This document shows positions 1-10,432 of a stretch of 64,000 nt of DNA, piece by piece. The position numbers and the translations under genes were made by a program. This DNA is from Roseateles puraquae (GTDB taxonomy: Bacteria; Pseudomonadota; Gammaproteobacteria; Burkholderiales; Burkholderiaceae_C): assembly GCF_002205845.1 (NCBI RefSeq), contig NZ_NISI01000011.1, forward strand, positions 62,001 to 126,000. The letters run 5' to 3'. How positions within the stretch are numbered: the first letter of the stretch is position 1; each line of letters starts with the position of its first letter. The notes under the pieces are model-generated. The model saw nothing but the letters and a program-made list of their open reading frames with translations, was not told where the DNA came from and did not search any database.

Positions 1-1
1 C

Positions 2-475
2 TGGGTCGGTGCGCCCGACATCGAGTTGCAGCACGACCTGGAGGGCAATGTGGCGCAGGACGGCGTGCAGCTCGTCGAACTGGACACCTTCTACAACAGC
101 GCCATGAGCCAGACACTGAACGCCAGCGGCCTCGTGGAACTGAGCTTCTGGTTCAAGCCGCGCATCGGCTGGGGCGCCGGCACGCAGGGCATCGAGGTCA
201 GCCTGGGCAGCTTCTCCAGCGTGGTGATGGACACCGCCACCGGCATCGGGCCGACGCCCGCATGGCAGCGCTTCAGCACCCAGGTGGACCTGGGCAGCAG
301 CGGCAGCGCCGTGCTGCGCTTTGCGGCCGTGGGCACGTCAGACATGGCGGGCGGCTTGATCGACAACGTGTCGGTCACGGCGGTGAGCGCAGTGCCCGAG
401 CCGTCGACGGCGGCCCTTGCGCTGGCCGGTGGCCTGGGGTGGGTGGCCTGGCAGCGCCGGCGCCGCCCCGGCTGA
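2..475 (+). CDS. PEP-CTERM sorting domain protein, C-terminal part (5' end outside window)
   Basis: The frame is open from base 2, so only the C-terminal ~157 residues are seen. The visible part is rich in beta-type residues, G and S, like an extracellular adhesive or carbohydrate-binding domain. It ends with the PEP-CTERM tail: the tripeptide PEP after a VP, a hydrophobic stretch rich in A, L and G, then a terminal RRRRPG cluster. In this family the tail is recognised by an exosortase and the protein goes to the surface or exopolysaccharide matrix. No exosortase gene lies in the window, but a CPBP protease of the PEP-CTERM-linked type is at 12126-12821. Substrate and exact role are unknown. 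Confidence 0.85.
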   Translation, partial: WVGAPDIELQHDLEGNVAQDGVQLVELDTFYNSAMSQTLNASGLVELSFWFKPRIGWGAGTQGIEVSLGSFSSVVMDTATGIGPTPAWQRFSTQVDLGSSGSAVLRFAAVGTSDMAGGLIDNVSVTAVSAVPEPSTAALALAGGLGWVAWQRRRRPG

Positions 476-508
476 CCTGTGGCGGGCCCGGCGCTAGAGT
501 GCCGGGCC

Positions 509-1198
509 ATGCCCGCCGCCCGACTCGACGAAGCCCTGGCCCGACTGCAGGCCGCGGCGCGGCCCGACCAGCTCGCCGCCATGGCCCGCTTCGGCCTGAC
601 CGGGGACACCCGGCTCGGGCTGGCCGTGCCCACGCTGCGTGCGCTGGGGCGCGAGTTCCGGCGCGACCATCCGCTCGCCCTGGCCCTGTGGGACACCGGC
701 ATTCCCGACGCACAGATCCTGGCCAGCCTCGTGGCCGAGCCCGCCCGCTTCACGGTCGCCCAGATGGACCAGTGGGTGGCGGGTCTGCAGGCGTGGGATG
801 TCTGTGACCAAGCCTGCCTCAATGCCTTCGTGAAAAGCCCCCTGGCCTGGGCGGCCATCCCGCGCTGGGCGGCACGCGAGACGGCGTTCGAGCGGCGGGC
901 CGGCTTCTCGCTGCTGGCTGTGGCGGCGGTGCACCAGAAGTCGCGGCCTGACGAGGACTTTCTGGCCATGCTTCCTCTGATTGAGGCGGCTTCCGGCGAT
1001 GACCGCAACTTCGTCAAGAAGGCGGTCAACTGGGCGCTGCGCCAGATCGGCAAGCGCAGCCCGATGCTGCGTGAGCCTGCGCTCACATTGGCGGAAAAGC
1101 TGTGCCTACAAGAACCGCGGTCAGCGCGATGGATAGGGCACGACGCGCGGCGGGAGCTGCTGCGCGTGGCGCAAGCCGCCAGAGAAAATCGACTCTGA
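509..1198 (+). CDS. DNA alkylation repair protein, AlkD/HEAT-repeat type
   Basis: About 229 residues, the usual size of AlkD-like DNA glycosylases, which remove N3/N7-alkylated purines using stacked HEAT-like helices. Family features include the WDVCDQ stretch in the middle, the segment with R-N-F-V-K-K-A-V-N-W-A-L-R-Q-I-G, and the late S-A-R-W-I segment. The ATG at 509 is chosen over the in-frame upstream start at 479 because the protein then begins MPAARLDEAL. The last few codons and the stop lie in a sequence (AATCGACTCTGACCCC) that resembles a common dispersed intergenic motif, so the natural C-terminus may have been altered slightly. Specific activity is inferred from the family only. 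Confidence 0.8.
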   Translation: MPAARLDEALARLQAAARPDQLAAMARFGLTGDTRLGLAVPTLRALGREFRRDHPLALALWDTGIPDAQILASLVAEPARFTVAQMDQWVAGLQAWDVCDQACLNAFVKSPLAWAAIPRWAARETAFERRAGFSLLAVAAVHQKSRPDEDFLAMLPLIEAASGDDRNFVKKAVNWALRQIGKRSPMLREPALTLAEKLCLQEPRSARWIGHDARRELLRVAQAARENRL

Positions 1199-1358
1199 CC
1201 CCATTTTCATTCCCTCCTTGGAGGGGCACGGTGGGGGGCGGATGGGCGGCCTCCCCCGGCGGGTAGCCGTCCGGGTGATGGGCGCGCGGATGGCGGGCCG
1301 CGATGCTGACGGCATGGCGTTGAACGCGACGCCGGACACCCCCGACACGGAGCCCGCC

Positions 1359-1574
1359 ATGCAACACCGCCTCTCGTCCCCCGCCACCAGCATCGCCCTG
1401 ACGCAAGGCCGCCTTGAGGTCGCCGGCCGCACCCAGGCCCCGGCGGCTCTTGCCGCGGCCCGCAAGATGGACTGCGGCTGGTACGACTCCAGCTTCGATC
1501 TCGCCCGGGGCCTGGACATCGTCGAGCAGGACGACGACGCCCTCTACCAACTCTGGACGCTGGCCCGCCACTGA
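1359..1574 (+). CDS. small hypothetical protein (71 aa)
   Basis: A short frame starting at an ATG preceded at good distance by CGGAG. The C-terminal half has a plausible protein composition (D-C-G-W-Y-D-S-S-F-D-L then an acidic stretch and a terminal L-W-T-L-A-R-H). In-frame ATGs at 1314 and 1218 would extend it, but those codons read like non-coding GC-rich sequence. No known domain, signal peptide or membrane segment is visible. It ends just before the hairpin repeats at 1589-1780, which could terminate it. The reading frame is plausible rather than proven. Confidence 0.45.
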   Translation: MQHRLSSPATSIALTQGRLEVAGRTQAPAALAAARKMDCGWYDSSFDLARGLDIVEQDDDALYQLWTLARH

Positions 1575-1588
1575 GGCCGGATGTCGGT

Positions 1589-1778
1589 CGTCGAACCGTG
1601 CGCAGGCACGGTTCTGGGTCTGGCCTCATGCCAACCCGCATGCAGGCGGCTTGTCCTTCGGCAGGCGTCGAACCGTGCGTAGGCCGGTTCTCGGTCCTGC
1701 CTCATGCCAGCCCGCATGCAGGCGGCCTGTCCTTCGGCAGGCGTCGAACCGTGCGCAGGCACGGTTCTCGGTCCTGCC

Positions 1779-1780
<2 letters not shown>
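1589..1780. repeat. 2.5 tandem copies of a ~77-bp hairpin repeat between convergent genes
   Basis: The motif CGTCGAACCGTGCG recurs at 1589, 1666 and 1742, periods 77 and 76 bp; the third copy is cut off near 1780. Copies 1 and 3 hold a perfect inverted repeat, AACCGTGC-GCAG-GCACGGTT. Copy 2 has a T change and one deleted base that weaken the stem. Each full copy also carries a shared tail around TGCAGGCGGC and TCCTTCGGCAGG. It separates the 1359 gene (plus strand) from fadH (minus strand), so a bidirectional terminator or mRNA-end role is possible. The fadH stop codon lies at its right edge. Confidence 0.8.
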
Positions 1781-3839
<2,059 letters not shown>

Positions 3840-3914
3840 CTAGCGACCGGAGCCCGGCGCGGATTGGAGGGTTCTCCTCAGACCGGCGGTGCGGTTGCAG
3901 CAACAGTTCTTCAC

Positions 3915-3931
3915 CCGCCGCTAGGCGGCGG
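3915..3931. other. short perfect hairpin in a divergent promoter region
   Basis: CCGCCGC-TAG-GCGGCGG, a 7-bp perfect stem with a 3-base loop, lies in the 190-bp gap between fadH (minus strand, start 3830) and the lipoprotein gene (plus strand, start 4021). No T-run follows on either strand, so it is not a typical terminator. It could be a protein-binding palindrome or a leader hairpin. No function can be assigned from sequence. Confidence 0.35.
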
Positions 3932-4020
3932 TAATCGTGACATCCTCGGCTTGAGTTCTAATCACGCGTCCGCGTATTTGGGATTCAGCCCGGCGGTTTG
4001 GTTTTTTCGGAGACTTTTCG

Positions 4021-5331
4021 ATGCGATTCACCCCCTGGGCCACCCGACTGGTCCTGACGCTGAGCCTGTCGGCCACGGCCTTCCTGACCGCCTGCGGTGG
4101 CGGCGGTAGCGGCAGCACGGCGCAGGTCCGCCTCCTCAACGCAACGCAGTCCTACGCGCAGCTGGACCTGACGGTCAACGACAAGACCATCAACAGCAAG
4201 GTCGCCTACGCCACCGTGGGCGACTACGGCGGCGTGGACACCGCCAACACCGCCACCCGCGTGCTCGAGAGCAGCGTGGGCACCAGCATCTCGGCCACCA
4301 CGCCGACGCTGGCTGGCGGCACCAACTACACCTACGTCTCCTACGGCTTCGCCGGTGCCGTGCGCACCTCGCTGCTGGAAGAGTCGCAAGCCGCCGCTGA
4401 TGCCAACAAGGCCAAGCTGGTTGTGCTGAACCTGGCGCCCGACGCTGGCGCGCTGGACATCTACGTCACCGCCACCGGCGATGCGCTGGATACCGCCACG
4501 CCCCTGACCTCCAATCTGACGGGCGGCGCCGGCAGCGGCTACAACCTGATCAACTCGGGCACCTTCCGCATCCGCGTGACGGGCTACTCCAAGAAGGGCG
4601 AAGACCTGCGCCTGGACATCCCGGCCGTCACCTTCGACTCCACCAGCGTCAACTGGCTGATCCTGACCTCCACCAGCGGTGGCGTGCTCGTGAACGGCAT
4701 GCACCTGGTGCAAAAGGGCGCGGTCAAGAACTACCCCAACACGCTGACCCGCGTGCGCGCCGTCAACGCTCTGGCCGGCACGCCGATCGTGGCCACCACG
4801 GTCAACGGCAACAACATCCTGCCCGCCTCGCTGCCGCCCAACACCAGCAACTACTTCAGCTTCACGGCCGGTGCCAGCACGACGAACATCACCGTCAACA
4901 GCATCCCGCTGAACATCACCTCGCCGACCTTCGCCGCCGGTGGTGACTACACCCTGCTGATCTGGGGCACCGCCTCGGCGCCGCAGCTGTCGGTGCTGAG
5001 CGACGACAACCGCCTGCCCACCGTCAGCGGCAACGTGAAGATGCGCCTGATCAACGGCCTGTCGGTCCCCGGCACCGTGGCCACGCTGAACGTCGACTAC
5101 CAGTCGCAAGCCAACAACGTGCTGCCCGGCACCAGCTCCACGCCGGCCAACATCAGCTCGTCCACCGGCTCCGTCGTGACCGTCAACTCGCCGCTGCAGT
5201 CCGACGCGCTGTACAACCCGTCTGCCGGCACCAGCTCCGGCCTGACCCCGCTGACGGCCAACGGCGTCTACACCATCTTCGTGATGGGCGACCCGGCTGC
5301 CCCGAAGGGCAAGTTCAGCAAGGACCGCTGA
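4021..5331 (+). CDS. DUF4397 domain-containing lipoprotein
   Basis: 436 residues. The N-terminus is a lipoprotein signal peptide ending in the lipobox L-T-A-C at about residues 22-25, followed by a GGGGSGS linker. The mature part has repeated beta-rich modules with the family pattern: V-R-L-L-N-A near residue 38, A-L-D-I-Y-V-T near 145 and M-R-L-I-N-G-L near 342. This suggests at least two DUF4397 repeats. Expected location is the periplasmic or outer face of an envelope membrane, and the biochemical role is unknown. A CGGAGA ribosome site precedes the ATG. The gene appears monocistronic and ends at the terminator at 5360-5393. Confidence 0.88.
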   Translation: MRFTPWATRLVLTLSLSATAFLTACGGGGSGSTAQVRLLNATQSYAQLDLTVNDKTINSKVAYATVGDYGGVDTANTATRVLESSVGTSISATTPTLAGGTNYTYVSYGFAGAVRTSLLEESQAAADANKAKLVVLNLAPDAGALDIYVTATGDALDTATPLTSNLTGGAGSGYNLINSGTFRIRVTGYSKKGEDLRLDIPAVTFDSTSVNWLILTSTSGGVLVNGMHLVQKGAVKNYPNTLTRVRAVNALAGTPIVATTVNGNNILPASLPPNTSNYFSFTAGASTTNITVNSIPLNITSPTFAAGGDYTLLIWGTASAPQLSVLSDDNRLPTVSGNVKMRLINGLSVPGTVATLNVDYQSQANNVLPGTSSTPANISSSTGSVVTVNSPLQSDALYNPSAGTSSGLTPLTANGVYTIFVMGDPAAPKGKFSKDR

Positions 5332-5359
5332 TCGCGCCACGAAGGCCCGCCTTCTGAAG

Positions 5360-5393
5360 AGCCCCCGCGCCATCCGGCCCGGGGGCTTTTTTT
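5360..5393 (+). terminator. rho-independent terminator of the DUF4397 gene
   Basis: AGCCCCCG and CGGGGGCT form a perfect 8-bp stem around a 12-base loop, followed directly by a run of seven T, 29 bases after the stop codon. It is the clearest intrinsic terminator on the plus strand of the window. Confidence 0.9.
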
Positions 5394-5430
5394 GTGGCCA
5401 CCGCCCCGCCCCGGGCGCGAAGATCACGCC

Positions 5431-6132
5431 ATGAGCACCCCCAGCCGCCTTCACCTGCAGCGCCTGCGCCAGCTCTGGCGCAGCGCCGGCTGGCCCTGCC
5501 AGGACCTGGTGGAGGTCGAGCTGCTGGCGGCCGGCTGGGTCGAGCGATTGCTGGAAGCCGATGGCCGCGAGCGGCTGCGCCTGACCGATGCCGGCATCGC
5601 CCATATCGCCGCATCGCTGAACCGCAACCGCGCCGCGCGGGATGCGCACGAGCAGCTGGTGGAACGCGTGGCCACCGAGATGCAGCGCGCCGGGCGCATC
5701 GCCTGGCGCGGCCTGAGCCTGCGCGCCGGCCTGCCCCCGGCCGAGGGCGATGACGGCGGCAAGACCGTCTGGGTCAACGCCATGCCCGACGTCTATTCCA
5801 TCCGCCACAGCACCGTCGAGGACTACCTCGAACCCGCCATCCACGAGATCAAGGTCAGCCGCGCCGACCTGCTCGGCGAGCTGCGCCGCCCGGCCAAGTC
5901 GGCGGCCTACCGCGCGCTGTGCGGCCAATGCTGGTTCGTCATCAAGGCCGGCATCGCCGAGCCCGACGAGATCCCGCCCGAGTACGGCGTGTTCATCGGC
6001 CACGAGACGCATCTCGAACTCGCCCGCCCGGCACCGCGGCGCGCCTGCAAGCCCGACTTCGCCACCTGGATGGCCCTGGCCCGCGCCACGCCTTTGCTGC
6101 CTCCGGAGGACCCCCAAGGCCAGCTGGCCTGA
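5431..6132 (+). CDS. MmcB-like PD-(D/E)XK nuclease-fold protein, putative DNA repair
   Basis: 233 residues from the ATG at 5431. The N-terminal ~80 residues look like a small winged-helix or helical domain. The C-terminal part has a PD-(D/E)XK-type pattern: M-P-D-V-Y-S-I-R, then about 16 residues later H-E-I-K-V-S-R-A-D-L, then a late segment C-W-F-V-I-K-A-G. This arrangement resembles MmcB (DUF1052), a DNA-damage-linked protein family. The D and the E-x-K residues needed for metal-dependent catalysis are present. Substrate unknown; the assignment rests on motif order only. Confidence 0.65.
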   Translation: MSTPSRLHLQRLRQLWRSAGWPCQDLVEVELLAAGWVERLLEADGRERLRLTDAGIAHIAASLNRNRAARDAHEQLVERVATEMQRAGRIAWRGLSLRAGLPPAEGDDGGKTVWVNAMPDVYSIRHSTVEDYLEPAIHEIKVSRADLLGELRRPAKSAAYRALCGQCWFVIKAGIAEPDEIPPEYGVFIGHETHLELARPAPRRACKPDFATWMALARATPLLPPEDPQGQLA

Positions 6133-6172
6133 GCCCTGACCATAATCCGCGCGCACAAAAAAGGGAGGCGCG

Positions 6173-8845
6173 ATGCTGCGCAGTTGGAAGGTCAGCGCGG
6201 CAGCAGCCGTGCTGGGAGCACTCGTCCTGATGACGAGCGCGCGGGCGGCCGGCGTCATGGCCCCCGAGAAGCGCATGAGCTTCGCGCCCGTGCCTGCCTG
6301 GGTGGATGCCCAGCAGGCGCCGCTGGAGGCAAAACCCCCCGCGTCGGGGCTGGCAGACGGCCGTCACCACCTGCTGGCCGACCAGCAGGTGCGGGTCGTG
6401 GGCTCGACCCTGGTCGACTATCGGCACACGGCCACACGAGCGGTCAACGAGCGCGGCGTGGAGGACATCGCCAACGTGCAGATCACCTTCGATCCGAGCT
6501 ACCAGAGCTTGCAGGTGCACCGCATCGTTGTGCGGCGCGACGGGCGGGAGGTCTCGCGCGTGGCGCCAGGTGCGCTGAAACTGCTGCAGCGCGAATCCAG
6601 CCTGGAATCGCTCATCTACGACGGCCGGATCACCGCCCATGTGGCCCTCAAGGATGTGCGCGTCGGTGACGTCGTGGAGACCGTCTACAGCCGACAAGGC
6701 AGCAACCCCGTGTTCGGTGAGTACCGCTTCGGCAGCTTCGATTTCGACTGGGGCGTGCCGGTGGCGCTGCGGCATGCGCGGCTGTTGTGGCCCCAGGGCC
6801 GGCCGTTGTACTGGAAGCTGCACAACGGAGCGCAGGCCGCCAGCGTCACCCCGGTGGGGGCCGAGCTGGACCACCGCTGGCGGCTGCGCGACGTGCCCGC
6901 ACGCATGGTCGACGACAACAGTCCGGGTTGGTACGACCCCTATGTGTGGGCGGAGTGGGGGGAGTTTCCTGATTGGGCTGCCGTGTCGCGGTGGGCGCTG
7001 CCGCTTTATCGCCTGCCCGAGGGACCGATGCCTGCTGTCGACCGTGAAGTCGCCCGCATCGCTGCGCAGACGAGCGATCCCGAACAGCGCCTTCTGGCAG
7101 CGCTGCGCTTCGTGCAGCGCGAGGTGCGCTATCTCGGCATCGAGATGGGCGTGAACTCACATGCACCGCACGGGCCCGAGCTCGTGCTGGACCGCCGCTT
7201 CGGTGACTGCAAAGACAAGACTTTGCTTAGCCTGGCTCTGCTGCGTGGGCTGGGCATTCCCGCGAGGCCGGCACTGGTGCATACCGGCCTGCGGCACGTC
7301 ACGGCGGAGCGGCTGCCCACGCCTTGGGCCTTCAACCACGTGCTGGTGCAGGCCGACCTGGGCGGGCGCCGCGTGTGGCTGGACCCGACACGCGCGCCGC
7401 AAGGCGGCAAAGGCGTGGCGCAATGGGTGCAGTCCGACTTCGGCCGGGCTTTGCTGGTCAGTGCCGACACGCGCGAACTTGTGCCCATGGCTGGCGCGCA
7501 GGCGCGCACCCTCAAACGCGAGCTGCATGCCGTACTCGACGCCAGTGCAGGCTTCGACAAGCCGGCCACGCTCACCGTGACCACCCGTGCCGAGGGCGAA
7601 GCCGCCGAGCAGCTGCGCCAGGCCTTGGCCACGCAGGCGCAGCAGGATCTGCAGAAGCAGTATCTCGACTTCTATGCCGCGAGCTACCCCGGCCTGGCCG
7701 TCGACCAGCCCTTCACGAGCCGTGACGATGCCGAGGCCAACGTGGTGGAACTCGTCGAGCACTACCGCATGCCGGCCTACTGGGTTCACGACGAGAAGCG
7801 CGGCCGCTGGACGGGCGACCTGGAGGTGCCTGACCTGCTCGAATGGTTGCGTCGGCCCAAGGCGCTGAACCGCGAGGGACCGTTGGCCTTGCGTCACCCG
7901 GTGGACTTCACGCTGGTGAGCGAGTACCGGCTGCCCAAGGCCTGGGATGTCAAGCCGGACAACGTGGTGATCGAAGACCCGGCCTTCGTGCTCAAGCGCG
8001 AGGAGGTTTGGCGCAGCCGCAGCACCGTGGTGCTGACGGACCGCTTCCAGACCCGTGCCGATCATGTGCCGGCGTCTGGCATGGCTGCCTACGTCGCCCA
8101 GCTCGACAAGGCGCGGTCTGCCGTCGCCTACAACCTCTATCACCCAGACGGCGCGGCCGCAGTGGCCGCCGCACCAGAGGACGCGGCTCAGGCGCCAGGC
8201 AGCCTCGGCGGTGATTCGCCGCACTGGCTGCCGCTTCTGGTGGGACTGGCAGCGGCCGGCGGCCTGGGGTTGCTGATGCAGCGTTTGTATCGTTGGGACC
8301 CGCATCCCGCGCCGCAACTCAGCCCCGAAGCCACACCCTGGCCGCTGGGCGGCTGGCTCTGGCTGCCGCTGTTCGGGCTGGCGGTGACACCGTTGATGGC
8401 GGGCTCCCAGCTGGTCGAATCGCTGCCGGCCATGACCGTGCAGCGCTGGAGCACGCTCACCCTGCCGTCGACCCCTGGCTACCACCCGCTGCTGGCCCCG
8501 GTGTTCATGGTGGAGTTCATCATCAACCTGGCCCTGGTGGCCGGTGCTCCGCTGCTGCTGCTTCTGGCCTACCAGCGCCGCAGCAACATGCCGATGATCT
8601 ACATCGGCTGGATGTCGCTCGCGATCACAGGCGTCGTGCTGGACGCCGTGGCCGCGCAGGTCATTCCAGCCATGTCACAGGCCTGGACGAGCAAGGAGGC
8701 CGGCACGCTGGTGCGCACCTGCGTCTTCGGCGGCATCTGGATCGCCTACTTCCTGCATGCCGAGCGCGTGCAGCGGACATTCGTGCTGCGCCGCGAGGCC
8801 CGCCCCACCGCGGACGCACAATCGCTGCCAGTCCCGCCTGCCTGA
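6173..8845 (+). CDS. DUF3857 / transglutaminase-like membrane protein with C-terminal DUF2569
   Basis: 890 residues. A signal peptide (to about residue 25, ending ARAAG) is followed by a DUF3857 beta domain. A transglutaminase-like core follows with the full triad: Cys in F-G-D-C-K-D-K (near 345), His in F-N-H-V (near 387) and Asp in W-L-D-P-T (near 404). The last ~200 residues have four or more membrane spans, starting at the W-L-P-L-L-V-G stretch, then the DUF2569-type segment. The enzyme-like core should face the periplasm. Possible roles are protein crosslinking or thiol-peptidase activity, but the substrate is unknown. A GGGAGG ribosome site supports the start. Confidence 0.85.
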   Translation: MLRSWKVSAAAAVLGALVLMTSARAAGVMAPEKRMSFAPVPAWVDAQQAPLEAKPPASGLADGRHHLLADQQVRVVGSTLVDYRHTATRAVNERGVEDIANVQITFDPSYQSLQVHRIVVRRDGREVSRVAPGALKLLQRESSLESLIYDGRITAHVALKDVRVGDVVETVYSRQGSNPVFGEYRFGSFDFDWGVPVALRHARLLWPQGRPLYWKLHNGAQAASVTPVGAELDHRWRLRDVPARMVDDNSPGWYDPYVWAEWGEFPDWAAVSRWALPLYRLPEGPMPAVDREVARIAAQTSDPEQRLLAALRFVQREVRYLGIEMGVNSHAPHGPELVLDRRFGDCKDKTLLSLALLRGLGIPARPALVHTGLRHVTAERLPTPWAFNHVLVQADLGGRRVWLDPTRAPQGGKGVAQWVQSDFGRALLVSADTRELVPMAGAQARTLKRELHAVLDASAGFDKPATLTVTTRAEGEAAEQLRQALATQAQQDLQKQYLDFYAASYPGLAVDQPFTSRDDAEANVVELVEHYRMPAYWVHDEKRGRWTGDLEVPDLLEWLRRPKALNREGPLALRHPVDFTLVSEYRLPKAWDVKPDNVVIEDPAFVLKREEVWRSRSTVVLTDRFQTRADHVPASGMAAYVAQLDKARSAVAYNLYHPDGAAAVAAAPEDAAQAPGSLGGDSPHWLPLLVGLAAAGGLGLLMQRLYRWDPHPAPQLSPEATPWPLGGWLWLPLFGLAVTPLMAGSQLVESLPAMTVQRWSTLTLPSTPGYHPLLAPVFMVEFIINLALVAGAPLLLLLAYQRRSNMPMIYIGWMSLAITGVVLDAVAAQVIPAMSQAWTSKEAGTLVRTCVFGGIWIAYFLHAERVQRTFVLRREARPTADAQSLPVPPA

Positions 8846-8851
8846 CATCCC

Positions 8852-9265
8852 ATGCCTGCCGCCGATCAGATCGCCGCCGCCGACGTCCGAGCCCTGCTGG
8901 CCGCCCAGCCCGAAGCCCGCGCCCGCGACTGCGAGGCACTGGTGGCGCTGATGCAGCGCGTGAGCGGGCATCCGCCGCGGCTGTGGGGGCGCATGGTGGG
9001 CTTCGGGCAGCACCATTACGTCTACGACAGCGGCCGTGAAGGCGATACCTTCGAGATCGGATTCGCCAGCGGCGCCGGTGGCAAGGGCGACCTGAGCCTG
9101 TACCTGGATGTTGGCGCCTTCGCGGCCGAGAGCGAGCCGCTGCTCGCGCGCCTGGGCAAGCACCGCCAGGGCAAGGGCTGCGTCTACCTCAAGCGCCTGG
9201 CCGATGTGGACTTGGCGGTGCTCGAGGCTCTTTGCGCCGCCGCCGTGCGGCACAAGCGCGCGTGA
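8852..9265 (+). CDS. DUF1801 domain-containing protein
   Basis: 137 residues, soluble. The pattern includes W-G-R-M-V-G-F-G, a Y-x-Y-D-S-G-R-E-G-D segment, Y-L-D-V and K-H-R-Q-G-K-G-C-V-Y-L-K-R-L-A-D-V-D near the end. This is the arrangement of DUF1801/YdhG-like small proteins, whose function is not settled. It starts 7 bases after the transglutaminase gene and its TGA overlaps the next gene's GTG, so the three are probably cotranscribed. Confidence 0.75.
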   Translation: MPAADQIAAADVRALLAAQPEARARDCEALVALMQRVSGHPPRLWGRMVGFGQHHYVYDSGREGDTFEIGFASGAGGKGDLSLYLDVGAFAAESEPLLARLGKHRQGKGCVYLKRLADVDLAVLEALCAAAVRHKRA

Positions 9266-9519
9266 GCGCCGGCCTGGTCGATGTGAACTGCCCGCGTTGC
9301 GGCGGCGGGTTCGAGTGCGGCTTCCAGGCCGGGCACTGTGCCTGCTTCGGCATCCGGCTGACCGAGCGGCTGCGGGTGCAATTGGCGGAGCGCTACCGCG
9401 GCTGTCTGTGCCTGCCGTGCCTGCGTGCCCTCATCGAAGCCGATGCGCGACGCGTGGCGGGCGAGCCCCCCGCCGAGCCGCCTGCCAAGCCGCCCTCGCA
9501 GGCCGACCCTCACGGCTGA
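9262..9519 (+). CDS. cysteine-rich CWC family protein
   Basis: 85 residues from a GTG overlapping the previous stop (GTGA). It has a C-P-R-C pair followed by F-E-C-G and C-A-C-F, then C-L-C-L-P-C-L in the second half. These are the spaced cysteines of the cysteine-rich CWC family, a likely zinc-binding fold of unknown role. The C-terminal ~20 residues are a P/A/E-rich tail. An upstream ATG at 9232 in the same frame is less likely because it would overlap the previous gene more deeply. Confidence 0.75.
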   Translation: MSAGLVDVNCPRCGGGFECGFQAGHCACFGIRLTERLRVQLAERYRGCLCLPCLRALIEADARRVAGEPPAEPPAKPPSQADPHG

Positions 9520-9558
9520 CGAACGGTCGCCGGTGCGGCGCTGCTGCATGATGGCCGC

Positions 9559-10416
9559 ATGCCCCTGCTCGACCGCATCGCCCCGCCGCTGTTCATCTTC
9601 ATCTGGGCCACCGGCTACATCGCCGCCAAGCTCGCGGCGCCCTACGCCGACCCGCTGACCTTCCTGAGCTGGCGCTACGCCGGTGTGGTCGTGCTGATGC
9701 TGGCCCTGGCGCTGGTGGCCCGCGCGCCGTGGCCGTCGTCGCGGGCGATGCTGCACCTGGCGCTGTCGGGCCTGGGCATCCAGGCGCTCTACCTGGGCGG
9801 CGTGTGGGTCGCGATCCGCCAGGGCCTGCCGGCGGGCACGGCGGCCCTCATCGTCAACCTGCAGCCAGTGCTGGTGGCCGCGGCTGCGCCCCTCATCGGC
9901 GAGCGTGTGTCGCCGCGCCAGTGGGGCGGCGTGGCCCTGGGCCTGGCGGGCGTGGTGCTCGTCATCTGGCACAAGCTCAACCTGGGCGCGAGCTATGGGC
10001 CGCCGCTGCTGCTCAGCCTGATGGCGCTGCTGGCCATCACCGCCGGCACGCTGTACCAGAAGCGCTTCGTGCCGCAGTTCGACCTGCGCACCGGCCAGGT
10101 GGTGCAGTTTGCGGCCTCGCTGGCGGTCACGCTGCCCATGGCCTGGTGGCTGGAGCCGATGCGCATCGTCTGGAACGCCGATGTCATCTTCGCGATGGCC
10201 TGGAGCGTGTTCGTGCTCACGGCCGGCGGCATCAGCCTGATGTTCTACATGCTGCGCCACGGCCGCGTGACGGCGGTCAGCAGCACGATGTATCTGGTGC
10301 CCTCTGTCACCTCGGTGATGGCGTGGCTGCTGTTCGGCGAGACACTCGGGGCACAAGCCATTGCCGGCATGGGCGTGACGCTGCTGGGCGTCTATCTCGT
10401 GGTGGCGAGAAAGTAG
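9559..10416 (+). CDS. EamA/DMT family transporter
   Basis: 285 residues with about ten hydrophobic segments in two halves, as in the drug/metabolite transporter family. The first half begins F-I-F-I-W-A-T-G-Y-I-A-A-K and the repeat-like second half has Y-Q-K-R-F near residue 168. These are inner-membrane exporters of metabolites or amino acids; the substrate cannot be told from sequence. It precedes the acyl-CoA ligase by 16 bases, so the two may share a transcript. Confidence 0.88.
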   Translation: MPLLDRIAPPLFIFIWATGYIAAKLAAPYADPLTFLSWRYAGVVVLMLALALVARAPWPSSRAMLHLALSGLGIQALYLGGVWVAIRQGLPAGTAALIVNLQPVLVAAAAPLIGERVSPRQWGGVALGLAGVVLVIWHKLNLGASYGPPLLLSLMALLAITAGTLYQKRFVPQFDLRTGQVVQFAASLAVTLPMAWWLEPMRIVWNADVIFAMAWSVFVLTAGGISLMFYMLRHGRVTAVSSTMYLVPSVTSVMAWLLFGETLGAQAIAGMGVTLLGVYLVVARK

Positions 10417-10432
10417 ACCGGAGACAGCCCCG

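Noticed and set aside
3985-6276. 763-residue minus-strand frame opposite the DUF4397 and MmcB-like genes
   Set aside because: Spans two real genes, a terminator and a gap on the other strand; no domain.
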